Part shown: positions 1-8,704 of the stretch, one piece after another
Position numbering within the stretch: the stretch's first letter is position 1
How the letters are laid out: every line of letters begins with the position of its first letter
NCBI RefSeq assembly: GCF_009724245.1
Contig: NZ_WNNK01000033.1
Coordinates: 1 to 46,927, forward strand
Direction: 5' to 3'
Source: Pseudomonas spelaei
Lineage (GTDB): Bacteria > Pseudomonadota > Gammaproteobacteria > Pseudomonadales > Pseudomonadaceae
DNA: 46,927 nt
The notes under the pieces: model-generated
The model's database searches: none
The model's input: only the letters and a program-made list of their open reading frames with translations
Told to the model about the DNA's origin: nothing
Translations under genes and position numbers: made by a program

Positions 1-154
1 CCTGAAGCAACTCGCTGTCGAAACCTACATAACTCTTTGTTTACCAAGGAGTTTTCCGTTTCGACTGCGCCGGAAGTGGGGCGAATTATAGACTTCCAGA
101 ATCTGCCGTCAACCCCTAATTTAGCTTTTCTATCAATTACTTAGGAATGGCCAA
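1..154. other. Intergenic left edge, no gene seen
   Basis: No coding sequence or RNA gene can be supported here. The stretch is moderately AT-rich and lies beyond the 3' end of the leftward gcdHG transcript. It may belong to the flank of a gene outside the window. Confidence 0.5.
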
Positions 155-209
155 AAAACGATCAGCTCTTCTATATAGAGAGGCCATCCGCCCCTCTATA
201 TAGAAGAGC
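155..209 (-). terminator. Terminator of gcdHG with a perfect 16-bp stem
   Basis: The two arms at 165-180 and 194-209 are perfectly complementary over 16 bp, with a 13-nt loop. Each arm contains the self-palindrome CTATATAG. On the minus strand the hairpin follows the gcdG stop codon (214-216) by only a few bases, and a short T run follows (the A run at 153-158 on the plus strand). This fits intrinsic termination of gcdH-gcdG. The stem is longer and more AT-rich in the middle than usual for this genome. Confidence 0.7.
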
Positions 210-213
210 GGGA

Positions 214-1434
214 TCAGATGACCCCAGCATCCCTCAATACAGCAACACCCGCAGGCGACATCCCCAGCACTTGCTCCAACACCTGGCGAGTGTGCTCACC
301 CAACAAGGGAGGTGCGCTGCGGTACTCAACAGGTGTCTTGGAAAGACGGATAGGGCTGGCCACCTGGGGAACCATCCCCGCCAACGCATGGGGCAACTCA
401 ATAGCCAGGCCGCGAGCCTGCACCTGCGGATCAGCGAACACCTGCGCCAAATCATTGATAGGCCCACAAGGGACACCCACTCGCTCAAGTTGCGCCACCC
501 ATTCGGCCGTCGTCTTGAACACGGTAGCCTGACGAATCAATGGAATCAGCACCGACCGATTGGCAACCCTCAGCTTATTGGTGACAAACCGCGGATCATC
601 CGCCCACTGCGGCTGCCCTGCTACCTCAGCAAACTTGCGAAATTGCCCGTCATTACCCACCGTCAGGATGAAATCGCCATCTGCCGTGGGAAAGTCCTGA
701 TAAGGAACAATATTGGGGTGCGCATTACCCAAACGCTTTGGAGAGACACCTGTGGTCAGGTAGTTCATCGCCTGATTGGCCAGGCAAGCCACCTGCACAT
801 CCAACAAGGCCATATCGATATGTTGACCACCACCGTCATGATCGCGGTGCGCCATAGCCGCCAGTATCGCAACCGTTGAGTAGAGCCCCGTCAGGATATC
901 GGTCAACGCCACACCCACCTTAACCGGCCCAGCACCCTCATCACCCTCAGGTCGACCGGTCAGACTCATAAGCCCGCCAAGCCCCTGGATCATGAAATCG
1001 TAACCCGCCCTCGTGGCATAAGGACCCGTCTGGCCAAAACCCGTAATCGAGCAATAGATCAATTCAGGATTGATCTCCTTCAGCGACTCATAATCCAACC
1101 CATAAGCCGCCAGACCACCCACCTTGAAATTCTCGATCAGGATGTCCGACTTCGCCGCCAGGTCGCGTACCAGCTTCTGCCCCTCCGGGCGTGTGAAGTC
1201 GATAGTCACCGATTCCTTGTTGCGATTGGCCGACAGGTAGTACGCCGCCTCACTGGTATTCTCACCATAAGCATCCTTGAGGAAAGGCGGCCCCCACGCC
1301 CGTGTATCATCACCGTTACCAGGTCGCTCGACCTTGATCACCTCAGCCCCAAGGTCCGCCAGAATCTGTCCAGCCCAAGGGCCCGCCAGTACTCGCGACA
1401 AATCCAGTACCCTCAGGTGCGATAGCGCGCCCAT
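214..1434 (-). CDS. gcdG: Class III CoA-transferase, probable succinyl-CoA:glutarate CoA-transferase
   Basis: A 406-aa CaiB/BaiF (formyl-CoA transferase family) protein. The N-terminus has the family pattern VLDLSRVLAGPW, followed by LGAEVIKVERPG. Asp146 in AGYDFMIQ is the expected catalytic aspartate that carries the acyl-CoA intermediate. It lies directly downstream of gcdH on the same strand (13 bp apart), so the pair should form one transcript. In pseudomonads this neighbour activates glutarate to glutaryl-CoA, which GcdH then oxidises in lysine/glutarate breakdown. The substrate is inferred from this neighbourhood, since the fold alone does not fix it. The enzyme is cytosolic, and a perfect 16-bp terminator hairpin follows the stop codon. 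Confidence 0.88.
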   Translation of the reverse strand: MGALSHLRVLDLSRVLAGPWAGQILADLGAEVIKVERPGNGDDTRAWGPPFLKDAYGENTSEAAYYLSANRNKESVTIDFTRPEGQKLVRDLAAKSDILIENFKVGGLAAYGLDYESLKEINPELIYCSITGFGQTGPYATRAGYDFMIQGLGGLMSLTGRPEGDEGAGPVKVGVALTDILTGLYSTVAILAAMAHRDHDGGGQHIDMALLDVQVACLANQAMNYLTTGVSPKRLGNAHPNIVPYQDFPTADGDFILTVGNDGQFRKFAEVAGQPQWADDPRFVTNKLRVANRSVLIPLIRQATVFKTTAEWVAQLERVGVPCGPINDLAQVFADPQVQARGLAIELPHALAGMVPQVASPIRLSKTPVEYRSAPPLLGEHTRQVLEQVLGMSPAGVAVLRDAGVI

Positions 1435-1447
1435 GGTCGTCCTCCTA

Positions 1448-2629
1448 TTAATAGAACGCCTGAATGCCGGTTTGCGCGCGCCCCAGGATCAGCGCATGCA
1501 CGTCGTGAGTGCCTTCGTAAGTATTCACCACTTCAAGGTTGACCAGATGACGGGCAATCCCGAACTCATCAGAGATACCGTTCCCCCCAAGCATGTCACG
1601 CGCCATACGCGCAATATCCAGGGACTTGCCGCACGAGTTGCGCTTCATGATGGACGTGATCTCAACCGCCGCCGTCCCCTCATCCTTCATACGCCCCAAC
1701 CGCAGGCAGCCTTGCAGGGCCAAGGTGATCTCGGTCTGCATATCTGCCAGCTTCTTCTGGATCAATTGGGTAGCCGCCAGCGGGCGTCCGAACTGCTGGC
1801 GATCAAGGGTGTACTGACGCGCCGTATGCCAGCAGAACTCCGCAGCCCCCAGCGCCCCCCAAGAGATCCCATAACGCGCCGAATTGAGGCAAGTGAACGG
1901 GCCTTTCAAGCCACGCACATCCGGGAAGATGTTTTCTTCCGGCACAAATACGTTATCCATAACGATTTCACCAGTGATCGACGCACGCAAACCGACCTTG
2001 CCATGAATCGCAGGAGCACTCAGACCTTTCCAGCCTTTCTCCAGTACAAAGCCACGAATGTCGCCGGCGTCATCCTTACCCCAGACCACGAATACATCGG
2101 CAATCGGGCTGTTGGTGATCCACATTTTGCTGCCAGTAAGGCTATAGCCGCCATCCACCTTGCGTGCACGGGTAATCATCGCGCCAGGGTCAGAGCCATG
2201 GTTAGGCTCGGTCAGGCCGAAACAACCAATCCACTCACCGGACGCCAGTTTCGGCAGGTACTTCTGCTTTTGTGCTTCGGTGCCGAACTCATTAATAGGC
2301 ACCATGACCAGTGAAGACTGCACACTCATCATTGAACGATAGCCAGAGTCAACACGCTCCACTTCACGAGCGATCAAACCGTAGCTGACGTAGTTCAAGC
2401 CGCTGCCACCGTACTGCTCCGGAATCATTGCACCGAGCAAACCGGTCTCACCCATTTCGCGAAAGATCGCAGGATCGGTCTTCTCATGACGAAAGGCTTC
2501 CAGGACACGAGGCGCTAACTTGTCTTGGGCAAACTGCTCGGCGCTGTCGCGCACCATGCGCTCTTCTTCAGTGAGCTGTTGATCCAGCAACAGCGGATCG
2601 ATCCAGTTGAAGCTTGCCTTGCCACCCAT
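1448..2629 (-). CDS. gcdH: Glutaryl-CoA dehydrogenase
   Basis: A 393-aa acyl-CoA dehydrogenase-fold flavoprotein that oxidises and decarboxylates glutaryl-CoA to crotonyl-CoA in lysine, tryptophan and glutarate degradation. The start chosen is the ATG at 2629 (MGGKASFNW), because a GAGGG ribosome-binding site lies 7 nt upstream (2637-2641). A longer reading frame to 2713 has no such site and begins with atypical sequence. Visible family landmarks are CFGLTEPNHGSDPG (FAD/substrate region), KMWITNSPIADVFVVW, and the C-terminal NTYEGTHDVHALILGRA, whose Glu (about residue 372) is the expected catalytic base. It is divergent from gcdR and cotranscribed with gcdG. GcdH is distinguished from other acyl-CoA dehydrogenases mainly by the C-terminus and by context. 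Confidence 0.93.
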   Translation of the reverse strand: MGGKASFNWIDPLLLDQQLTEEERMVRDSAEQFAQDKLAPRVLEAFRHEKTDPAIFREMGETGLLGAMIPEQYGGSGLNYVSYGLIAREVERVDSGYRSMMSVQSSLVMVPINEFGTEAQKQKYLPKLASGEWIGCFGLTEPNHGSDPGAMITRARKVDGGYSLTGSKMWITNSPIADVFVVWGKDDAGDIRGFVLEKGWKGLSAPAIHGKVGLRASITGEIVMDNVFVPEENIFPDVRGLKGPFTCLNSARYGISWGALGAAEFCWHTARQYTLDRQQFGRPLAATQLIQKKLADMQTEITLALQGCLRLGRMKDEGTAAVEITSIMKRNSCGKSLDIARMARDMLGGNGISDEFGIARHLVNLEVVNTYEGTHDVHALILGRAQTGIQAFY

Positions 2630-2729
2630 GAGAAAACCCTCGCGAAGTAAAACCAAAAGTCGTGCATGGAGCCTAGGCCCGGCAGGCGAGGAGGGCAAAC
2701 GAGGTTTTTGCATAGCCTTGTGCTAATTT

Positions 2730-2777
2730 CTCACTCCGTAACAATTCAAAAGGGCATACACGCCCTCTATTAGTGAG
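2730..2777. promoter_or_regulatory. Candidate GcdR operator region between gcdH and gcdR
   Basis: The 158-bp divergent intergenic region holds two nested inverted repeats: AGGGC-N6-GCCCT (2751-2766) and, around it, CTCACT (2730-2735) with AGTGAG (2772-2777). LysR-type regulators usually bind such dyads next to their own divergent promoter. The assignment rests on position and symmetry only. Confidence 0.35.
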
Positions 2778-2787
2778 GGTACGGTAC

Positions 2788-3687
2788 ATGCGCAGAAAGA
2801 TCCCCAGCACCACAGCCCTGGTCAGCTTTGAAGCCGCAGCCCGCCACGAGAGCTTTACCAAGGCCGCACAGGAGCTTTCCATCACTCAAGGCGCCATCTG
2901 CCGACAGATCGCCAGCCTTGAAGAGTTTTTGAGTGTCGAGCTGTTTCGGCGCTCTCGCCGTGGGGTGAAGCTGACAGAAGCAGGGCTGTCTTATAGCCGC
3001 CGAGTCGCCATGCAACTGGACGCAGTGGAGCGGGATACCCTGTCCGTGATGGGGCAGCAGGGCACCAATGTCATCGAACTGGCAGTGGTCCCGACCTTCG
3101 GCACCCAGTGGCTGATCCCCCGCCTTAGGGATTTCCAGCACCAACACCCGGAAGTCACCGTCAACCTCACCAACCGCACCCGGCCCTTCCTGTTCGCCGA
3201 TACCGAATTCGACGCCGCTATCTACTTCGGCGACGCCGATTGGTCCGGCACCGAATCCCACAGACTTATGGGAGAAAACCCACTTCCCGTGTGCAGCCCA
3301 CACCTGCTGGGTGACCGCACGCAGTTCAGCCCGCAGGAAATCGCCGAGCTGCCGCTTCTGCAACAAACCACCCGACCTTACGCCTGGCGCCAGTGGTTCA
3401 ACGCGCAGCAACTGAATATTCCCCGCGACATGACAGGCCCGCGCTACGAGCTATTCTCCATGCTGTCTCAGGCAGCCATGCATGACATGGGAATCGCGCT
3501 GATCCCGCCCTTCCTTATTCAGCGGGAGTTAAACGAACGCCACCTGGTAGTCGCCAGCCCTCTAGTACTGGCCAGCTCAAAGGCTTATTACCTGATGATT
3601 CCCGAGAGAAAGGTCGAATCAGCCTCTCTACATGCGTTCAGGGACTGGCTGATGGACCAATCACACCGCTACAACGCCAATGTTTAA
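2788..3687 (+). CDS. gcdR: LysR-family transcriptional regulator of glutarate catabolism
   Basis: A 299-aa LysR-type regulator. The N-terminal winged helix-turn-helix is clear (residues 6-65: ALVSFEAAARHESFTKAA, then ITQGAICRQIASLEE), followed by the typical substrate-binding core. The ATG at 2788 is preferred over an in-frame GTG at 2773, because a GAGGGT Shine-Dalgarno sequence (2775-2780) sits 7 nt before the ATG and would fall inside the longer frame. It is transcribed divergently from gcdH. This is the standard arrangement of a LysR activator with its target operon, so control of gcdHG by glutarate or a related metabolite is inferred. The ligand cannot be read from sequence. Confidence 0.88.
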   Translation: MRRKIPSTTALVSFEAAARHESFTKAAQELSITQGAICRQIASLEEFLSVELFRRSRRGVKLTEAGLSYSRRVAMQLDAVERDTLSVMGQQGTNVIELAVVPTFGTQWLIPRLRDFQHQHPEVTVNLTNRTRPFLFADTEFDAAIYFGDADWSGTESHRLMGENPLPVCSPHLLGDRTQFSPQEIAELPLLQQTTRPYAWRQWFNAQQLNIPRDMTGPRYELFSMLSQAAMHDMGIALIPPFLIQRELNERHLVVASPLVLASSKAYYLMIPERKVESASLHAFRDWLMDQSHRYNANV

Positions 3688-3886
3688 AGGGAAACTCATT
3701 TTTATTGACCTTGTAGTCAATTAAATTTAACGCCTACAGATATACGTATATGTCGCAATTCGACAGACTGTACCTGTCTACCTAAAATCATCGAATAACC
3801 CTTTGATTACGTGGCTTATAGCGACTATTCGGGAGCAATACTCACTTATTCATAGTGACGATGAGAGAAACCTCTATTTTCACCAT

Positions 3887-3919
3887 TAACCCTTTAAATA
3901 CCTGTATTTAAAGGGGTTA
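3887..3919. terminator. Hairpin downstream of gcdR, possible terminator
   Basis: TAACCCTTTAAATA (3887-3900) pairs with TATTTAAAGGGGTTA (3905-3919) with one bulged G and a 4-nt loop. It lies about 200 bp after the gcdR stop codon. The following plus-strand sequence is only weakly T-rich, so intrinsic termination is uncertain. Confidence 0.4.
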
Positions 3920-4024
3920 TTTCGATGTGTTGCGACAATCAGTCACAGGGTGACTTGTAGTTAATTTTTCGTCACACGTCATAATCCCTTGAAGGCCGTA
4001 AAGTTCGCCTGCAAAATGCCGCGC

Positions 4025-4044
4025 CCCGCTGCCATTTCAGCGGG
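4025..4044 (+). promoter_or_regulatory. Leader hairpin before pntAA
   Basis: CCCGCTG and CAGCGGG form a 7-bp stem with a 6-nt loop about 90 nt before the pntAA start. No T run follows. It could stabilise the transcript or be a remnant terminator. Confidence 0.3.
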
Positions 4045-4136
4045 ATCGTGCTGATCGGCCGCCCCAGATGTGCCACTCGCGGTGCACTGGCCTTTTTACA
4101 AAATCAAAAGCAAAAAGATCATGCAGGAGATTTGAC

Positions 4137-5258
4137 GTGCACATTGGTGTTCCTCTCGAAACCCAGACCGGTGAAACGCGGGTTGCTGCAACCCCGGAAA
4201 CCATCAAGAAGCTGATCGGCCAGGGCCACAAGGTCACTGTACAAAGCGGCGCAGGCATTAACGCCAGTGTCGTCGACAGTGCCTATGAGGCGGCAGGTGC
4301 CACCATTGGCAGTGCCAGCGACGCGTTTGGCGCTGAGCTGATCCTCAAAGTGGTTGCCCCCAATGACAGCGAACTGACGCTGATCAAAAGCGGCACCGTA
4401 CTGGTGGGCATGCTCAACCCGTTCAGCAACGAAACCATCGCCAAGCTGGCCGAGCGCGGCATCACCGCCTTCGCCCTTGAGGCGGCGCCACGTACTTCCC
4501 GTGCACAAAGCCTCGACGTGCTGTCCTCCCAAGCCAACATCGCAGGCTATAAGGCCGTGTTGCTGGCGGCTCATCACTATCCGCGCTTCATGCCGATGCT
4601 GATGACTGCCGCAGGCACGGTAAAAGCCGCTCGCGTGTTGATTCTTGGTGCCGGTGTAGCAGGCCTGCAGGCGATTGCTACGGCGAAACGTCTGGGCGCT
4701 GTCATCGAAGCATCCGACGTGCGTCCGGCAGTAAAGGAACAGATTGAATCCCTGGGGGCCAAGTTCGTCGACGTACCCTACGAAACCGATGAAGAACGCG
4801 AATGCGCCGTCGGTGTCGGTGGTTACGCCCGCCCCATGCCCGCCAGCTGGATGCAACGCCAGGCCCTGGCCGTGCACGAGCGCGCCAAGCAAGCTGACAT
4901 TGTCATCACCACGGCCCTGATTCCGGGCCGTAAAGCCCCAACACTGTTGAGCGCCGAAACCGTCGCACAGATGAAACCCGGCTCGGTGGTCATCGACCTT
5001 GCCGCTGCCCAGGGAGGCAATTGCCCGCTGACCGTGGCCGACCAGGTTGTCGTCGAGAATGGCGTGACCATTTGCGGCCCGACCAACCTGGCAGGCGCTG
5101 TCGCGGCCGACGCCTCGGCACTGTATGCGCGCAACCTGCTGGACTTCCTGAAGCTGGTCTTCACCAAGGAAGGGCAGTTTGAAATCAACCTCGAAGACGA
5201 CATCGTCGCCGCGTGCCTGATGTGCCGCGACGGCCAAGTCATCCGCAAAAACGCCTAA
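4137..5258 (+). CDS. pntAA: NAD(P) transhydrogenase subunit alpha, domain I part
   Basis: A 373-aa NAD(H)-binding component (domain I) of the proton-translocating transhydrogenase, which transfers hydride from NADH to NADP+ using the proton motive force. The start is the GTG at 4137 (residues HIGVPLETQTGETR follow), with AGGAGA 6 nt upstream; upstream in-frame sequence does not resemble the family. The GAGVAGLQAIATAKRLGA Rossmann motif and EASDVRPAVKEQIESLGA are clear, as is GYARPMPASWMQ. The alpha subunit is split into pntAA and pntAB, as in many alphaproteobacteria and pseudomonads; Escherichia coli has a single PntA. First gene of pntAA-AB-B. Confidence 0.95.
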   Translation: MHIGVPLETQTGETRVAATPETIKKLIGQGHKVTVQSGAGINASVVDSAYEAAGATIGSASDAFGAELILKVVAPNDSELTLIKSGTVLVGMLNPFSNETIAKLAERGITAFALEAAPRTSRAQSLDVLSSQANIAGYKAVLLAAHHYPRFMPMLMTAAGTVKAARVLILGAGVAGLQAIATAKRLGAVIEASDVRPAVKEQIESLGAKFVDVPYETDEERECAVGVGGYARPMPASWMQRQALAVHERAKQADIVITTALIPGRKAPTLLSAETVAQMKPGSVVIDLAAAQGGNCPLTVADQVVVENGVTICGPTNLAGAVAADASALYARNLLDFLKLVFTKEGQFEINLEDDIVAACLMCRDGQVIRKNA

Positions 5259-5273
5259 GCAGGGATTCAGACG

Positions 5274-5597
5274 ATGGAAGAGCTTATCTCCCCCGGTATC
5301 TACAACCTGATCATCTTCGTGCTGGCGATTTATGTCGGTTATCACGTGGTCTGGAACGTAACACCTGCGCTGCACACTCCCTTGATGGCCGTAACCAACG
5401 CCATCTCGGCCATTGTGATCGTCGGCGCCATGCTGGCTGCCGCGCTCACCGTTACACCGCTGGGCAAGACCATGGGCACCCTGGCCGTGGCCCTCGCTGC
5501 GGTGAACGTGTTCGGTGGTTTCCTTGTTACTCGCAGGATGCTTGAAATGTTCAAGAAGAAAGCGCCCAAGGCTAAAGCAGAGGTGCAATCGTCATGA
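5274..5597 (+). CDS. pntAB: NAD(P) transhydrogenase subunit alpha, membrane part
   Basis: A 107-aa integral membrane protein with three predicted transmembrane helices (about residues 9-27, 37-58 and 65-87). It corresponds to the C-terminal membrane segment (domain II, alpha side) of E. coli PntA. It starts 15 bp after pntAA. Its stop overlaps the pntB start by 4 bp (ATGA at 5594-5597), indicating translational coupling. A short Lys-rich cytoplasmic tail ends the protein (MFKKKAPKAKAE). Confidence 0.94.
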   Translation: MEELISPGIYNLIIFVLAIYVGYHVVWNVTPALHTPLMAVTNAISAIVIVGAMLAAALTVTPLGKTMGTLAVALAAVNVFGGFLVTRRMLEMFKKKAPKAKAEVQSS

Positions 5598-7030
5598 GCA
5601 TGAATCTGGTCACTACGCTCTATCTGATCGCGTCGATCTGCTTTATCCAGGCCCTCAAAGGCCTGTCACACCCGACCACTTCGCGACGAGGCAACCTGTT
5701 CGGCATGCTCGGCATGGCGCTGGCGGTTCTCACCACAGTAGGCCTCATCTATAAGCTGGGCGCCGAGCTGGCAACAGCCGGCATCGGCTACGTCATCGTC
5801 GGCCTGCTGGTCGGCGGTACCGCTGGCTCGATCATGGCCAAGCGCGTGGAAATGACCAAGATGCCAGAGCTGGTGGCCTTCATGCACAGCATGATCGGCC
5901 TGGCTGCGGTGTTCATCGCTATCGCCGCAGTAGTCGAGCCGCAGTCCCTGGGCATCGTCAAACATCTAGGGGATTCGATTCCTGCCGGCAACCGCCTGGA
6001 GCTGTTCCTCGGCGCAGCCATTGGTGCGATCACCTTCTCCGGTTCGGTAATCGCCTTCGGCAAGCTGTCCGGCAAGTACAAGTTTCGCCTGTTCCAGGGC
6101 GCACCGGTACAGTTCGGCGGCCAGCACAAGCTGAACCTGGTGTTGGGCCTGGCCACACTGGGCCTGGGCCTGACGTTCATGTTCACTGGCAATCTCAGTG
6201 CCTTCGCCCTGATGCTCGCCTTGGCGTTTGTGCTGGGCGTGCTGATCATCATCCCGATCGGCGGCGCCGACATGCCGGTGGTTGTCTCGATGCTCAACAG
6301 CTATTCCGGCTGGGCCGCAGCGGGTATCGGCTTCTCGCTGAACAACTCGATGTTGATCATCGCCGGCTCCCTGGTGGGTTCAAGCGGTGCGATCCTCTCG
6401 TACATCATGTGCAGGGCAATGAACCGCTCTTTCTTTAATGTACTGCTCGGCGGTTTCGGCAACACTACGGATGCCGCAGGTCCTGCTGGCTCGAAAGAAG
6501 CCCGCCCGGTGAAATCCGGCTCGGCGGATGACGCCACCTTCCTGCTGACCAACGCCGACACCGTGATCATCGTCCCGGGCTATGGCCTGGCGGTAGCGCG
6601 AGCACAACATGCCCTCAAAGAGTTGACCGAGAAGCTGACCCACCGCGGCGTGACCGTGAAGTATGCGATCCACCCGGTCGCGGGTCGTATGCCCGGCCAC
6701 ATGAACGTGCTGCTGGCCGAGGCCGAAGTGCCCTACGACCAGGTGTTCGAGATGGAAGACATCAACTCCGAGTTCGGCCAGGCCGACGTGGTGCTGGTGT
6801 TGGGCGCCAACGACGTGGTCAACCCGGCCGCCAAGAACGACCCCAACTCGCCGATCGCCGGCATGCCGATTCTCGAGGCATTCAAGGCCAAGACCATCAT
6901 CGTCAACAAGCGCTCGATGGCCAGCGGCTATGCCGGCCTGGACAACGAACTGTTTTACCTGGACAAAACCATGATGGTCTTCGGCGACGCCAAGAAGGTC
7001 ATCGAAGACATGGTTAAAGCCGTCGAATAA
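5594..7030 (+). CDS. pntB: NAD(P) transhydrogenase subunit beta
   Basis: A 478-aa subunit. The first roughly 280 residues are multiple membrane helices (domain II, proton channel). The C-terminal part is the NADP(H)-binding domain III, shown by VPGYGLAVARAQHALKEL, HPVAGRMPGHMNVLLAEA, GANDVVNPAA and NKRSMASGYAGLDNELF. It ends the pnt operon, with a good terminator immediately downstream. Confidence 0.96.
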   Translation: MSMNLVTTLYLIASICFIQALKGLSHPTTSRRGNLFGMLGMALAVLTTVGLIYKLGAELATAGIGYVIVGLLVGGTAGSIMAKRVEMTKMPELVAFMHSMIGLAAVFIAIAAVVEPQSLGIVKHLGDSIPAGNRLELFLGAAIGAITFSGSVIAFGKLSGKYKFRLFQGAPVQFGGQHKLNLVLGLATLGLGLTFMFTGNLSAFALMLALAFVLGVLIIIPIGGADMPVVVSMLNSYSGWAAAGIGFSLNNSMLIIAGSLVGSSGAILSYIMCRAMNRSFFNVLLGGFGNTTDAAGPAGSKEARPVKSGSADDATFLLTNADTVIIVPGYGLAVARAQHALKELTEKLTHRGVTVKYAIHPVAGRMPGHMNVLLAEAEVPYDQVFEMEDINSEFGQADVVLVLGANDVVNPAAKNDPNSPIAGMPILEAFKAKTIIVNKRSMASGYAGLDNELFYLDKTMMVFGDAKKVIEDMVKAVE

Positions 7031-7052
7031 ACACTGCGCCAGCGCAATACCC

Positions 7053-7085
7053 AAAACCCTGGCCTTTAGTAGGCTGGGGGTTTTT
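7053..7085 (+). terminator. Intrinsic terminator of the pnt operon
   Basis: AAAACCC(T)GGCCT pairs with AGGC(T)GGGGGTTTT, and a run of five T follows (7081-7085). It lies 22 bp after the pntB stop codon. Confidence 0.88.
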
Positions 7086-7210
7086 ATGACCGCTGAAAAC
7101 CCGACAGAAGGCTCTAAATCGCTGCCCGGCATTCGACCATGGTAGCGGGACGAAACTTTTTGAAATCACTAGACTGCGCATCTTGCTTCCGTAGCCCGAG
7201 ATAACCATCC

Positions 7211-8704
7211 ATGCACCGTGATCGTATCCGCTTGCCTTCGCTGTTGAACAAGGTCATGAGCGCGGCTGATGCCGCTGCACTGATCGAGGACGGCATGACC
7301 GTCGGCATGAGCGGCTTCACCCGCGCCGGGGAAGCCAAAGCCGTGCCCCACGCCTTGGCCGAACGGGCCAAGACCTCGCCGCTGAAAATCACCTTGATGA
7401 CTGGCGCCAGCCTGGGCAACGACCTGGACAAGCAACTGACCGAGGCCGGCGTGCTGTCGCGTCGTATGCCGTTCCAGGTTGATAGCACCTTGCGCAAGGC
7501 GATCAACGCCGGCGAAGTGATGTTTATCGATCAGCACCTGTCGGAAACCGTCGAGCAGTTGCGCAACAATCAACTCAAGCTGCCGGACATCGCCGTGATC
7601 GAGGCCGTGGCGATTACCGAACAGGGCCATATCGTTCCCACCACCTCTGTGGGCAACTCCGCCAGTTTCGCGATTTTCGCCAAGCAAGTGATCGTTGAGA
7701 TCAACCTGGCGCACAATCCAAACCTGGAAGGCCTGCACGACATCTATATACCGACCTATCGTCCCACCCGCACGCCGATCCCGCTGGTCAAGGTCGACGA
7801 CCGCATTGGCAGCACCGCGATCCCGATTCCACCGGAAAAAATCGTCGCCATCGTCATCACCAACAAGGCGGACTCTCCTTCCACCGTGACGCCGCCTGAC
7901 CATGACACCCAGTGGATCGCCAACCACCTGATCAACTTCCTCAAGCAGGAAGTGGACGCCGGCCGCATGACCAACAAGCTCGGCCCGCTGCAAGCCGGTA
8001 TCGGCAACATCGCCAACGCGGTGATGTGCGGCCTGATCGAGTCGCCGTTCGAAGACCTGACCATGTACTCCGAAGTATTGCAGGATTCGACATTCGACCT
8101 GATCGACGCCGGCAAGCTGAGTTTCGCCTCGGGGAGCTCAATCACGTTGTCGGAGCGCCGCAACGCTGACGTGTTCGGCAACCTGGAACGCTACAAAGAC
8201 AAGCTGGTACTGCGCCCGCAGGAAATCTCCAACCATCCTGAAGTGGTACGCCGCCTGGGCATTATCGGCATCAATACCGCGCTGGAATTCGATATCTACG
8301 GCAACGTCAACTCCACCCATGTCTGCGGCACCCGGATGATGAACGGGATTGGCGGCTCGGGCGACTTCGCCCGCAACGCGCACCTGGCGATCTTTGTCAC
8401 CAAGTCGATTGCCAAGGGTGGGGCCATTTCCAGCGTGGTGCCGATGGTCAGCCATGTCGACCACACCGAGCACGACGTCGATATCCTCGTCACCGAGATC
8501 GGTCTGGCAGACTTGCGCGGCCTGGCGCCACGTGAGCGGGCACGAGTCATCATTGATAACTGCGTGCACCCTGATTACCGGGACGCCCTGAACAACTACT
8601 TCACCGCTGCCTGTGCGATAGGCGGCCACACGCCACATATCCTGCGCGAAGCACTGAGCTGGCACATCAACCTGGAAGAAACCGGGCACATGCTGAAGGC
8701 TTGA
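7211..8704 (+). CDS. Acetyl-CoA hydrolase / succinyl-CoA:acetate CoA-transferase family
   Basis: A 497-aa class I CoA-transferase of the AarC/SucC/Ach1 type. The C-terminal signature GNVNSTHVCGTRMMNGIGGSGDFARN is characteristic, and the Glu in MYSEVLQD is the expected catalytic residue that forms the glutamyl-CoA thioester. The cytosolic enzyme moves CoA between succinyl-CoA and acetate (or propionate), or hydrolyses acetyl-CoA; the sequence does not decide between these. The ATG at 7211 has only a weak purine-rich site upstream, but the protein length matches the family. It lies after the pnt terminator and seems to be its own transcription unit. Confidence 0.9.
   Translation: MHRDRIRLPSLLNKVMSAADAAALIEDGMTVGMSGFTRAGEAKAVPHALAERAKTSPLKITLMTGASLGNDLDKQLTEAGVLSRRMPFQVDSTLRKAINAGEVMFIDQHLSETVEQLRNNQLKLPDIAVIEAVAITEQGHIVPTTSVGNSASFAIFAKQVIVEINLAHNPNLEGLHDIYIPTYRPTRTPIPLVKVDDRIGSTAIPIPPEKIVAIVITNKADSPSTVTPPDHDTQWIANHLINFLKQEVDAGRMTNKLGPLQAGIGNIANAVMCGLIESPFEDLTMYSEVLQDSTFDLIDAGKLSFASGSSITLSERRNADVFGNLERYKDKLVLRPQEISNHPEVVRRLGIIGINTALEFDIYGNVNSTHVCGTRMMNGIGGSGDFARNAHLAIFVTKSIAKGGAISSVVPMVSHVDHTEHDVDILVTEIGLADLRGLAPRERARVIIDNCVHPDYRDALNNYFTAACAIGGHTPHILREALSWHINLEETGHMLKA

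Larger units (their letters stand above)
3688..4136. other. 449-bp noncoding region upstream of pntAA
   Basis: No credible gene is present. It contains a symmetric ATATACGTATAT (3740-3751), a TCACT-N7-AGTGA dyad (3843-3859), a strong hairpin (3887-3919), a weak sigma-70-like pair TTGAAG (3989-3994) / CAAAAT (4012-4017) with a 17-bp spacer, and a GC hairpin in the pntAA leader (4025-4044). The unusual length for this compact genome suggests regulatory content for pntAA. Confidence 0.5.

Noticed and set aside
4119..5588. 489-codon minus-strand frame over pntAA-pntAB
   Set aside because: Antisense shadow of pntAA and pntAB. The product is His/Gly/Gln-rich with no domain.
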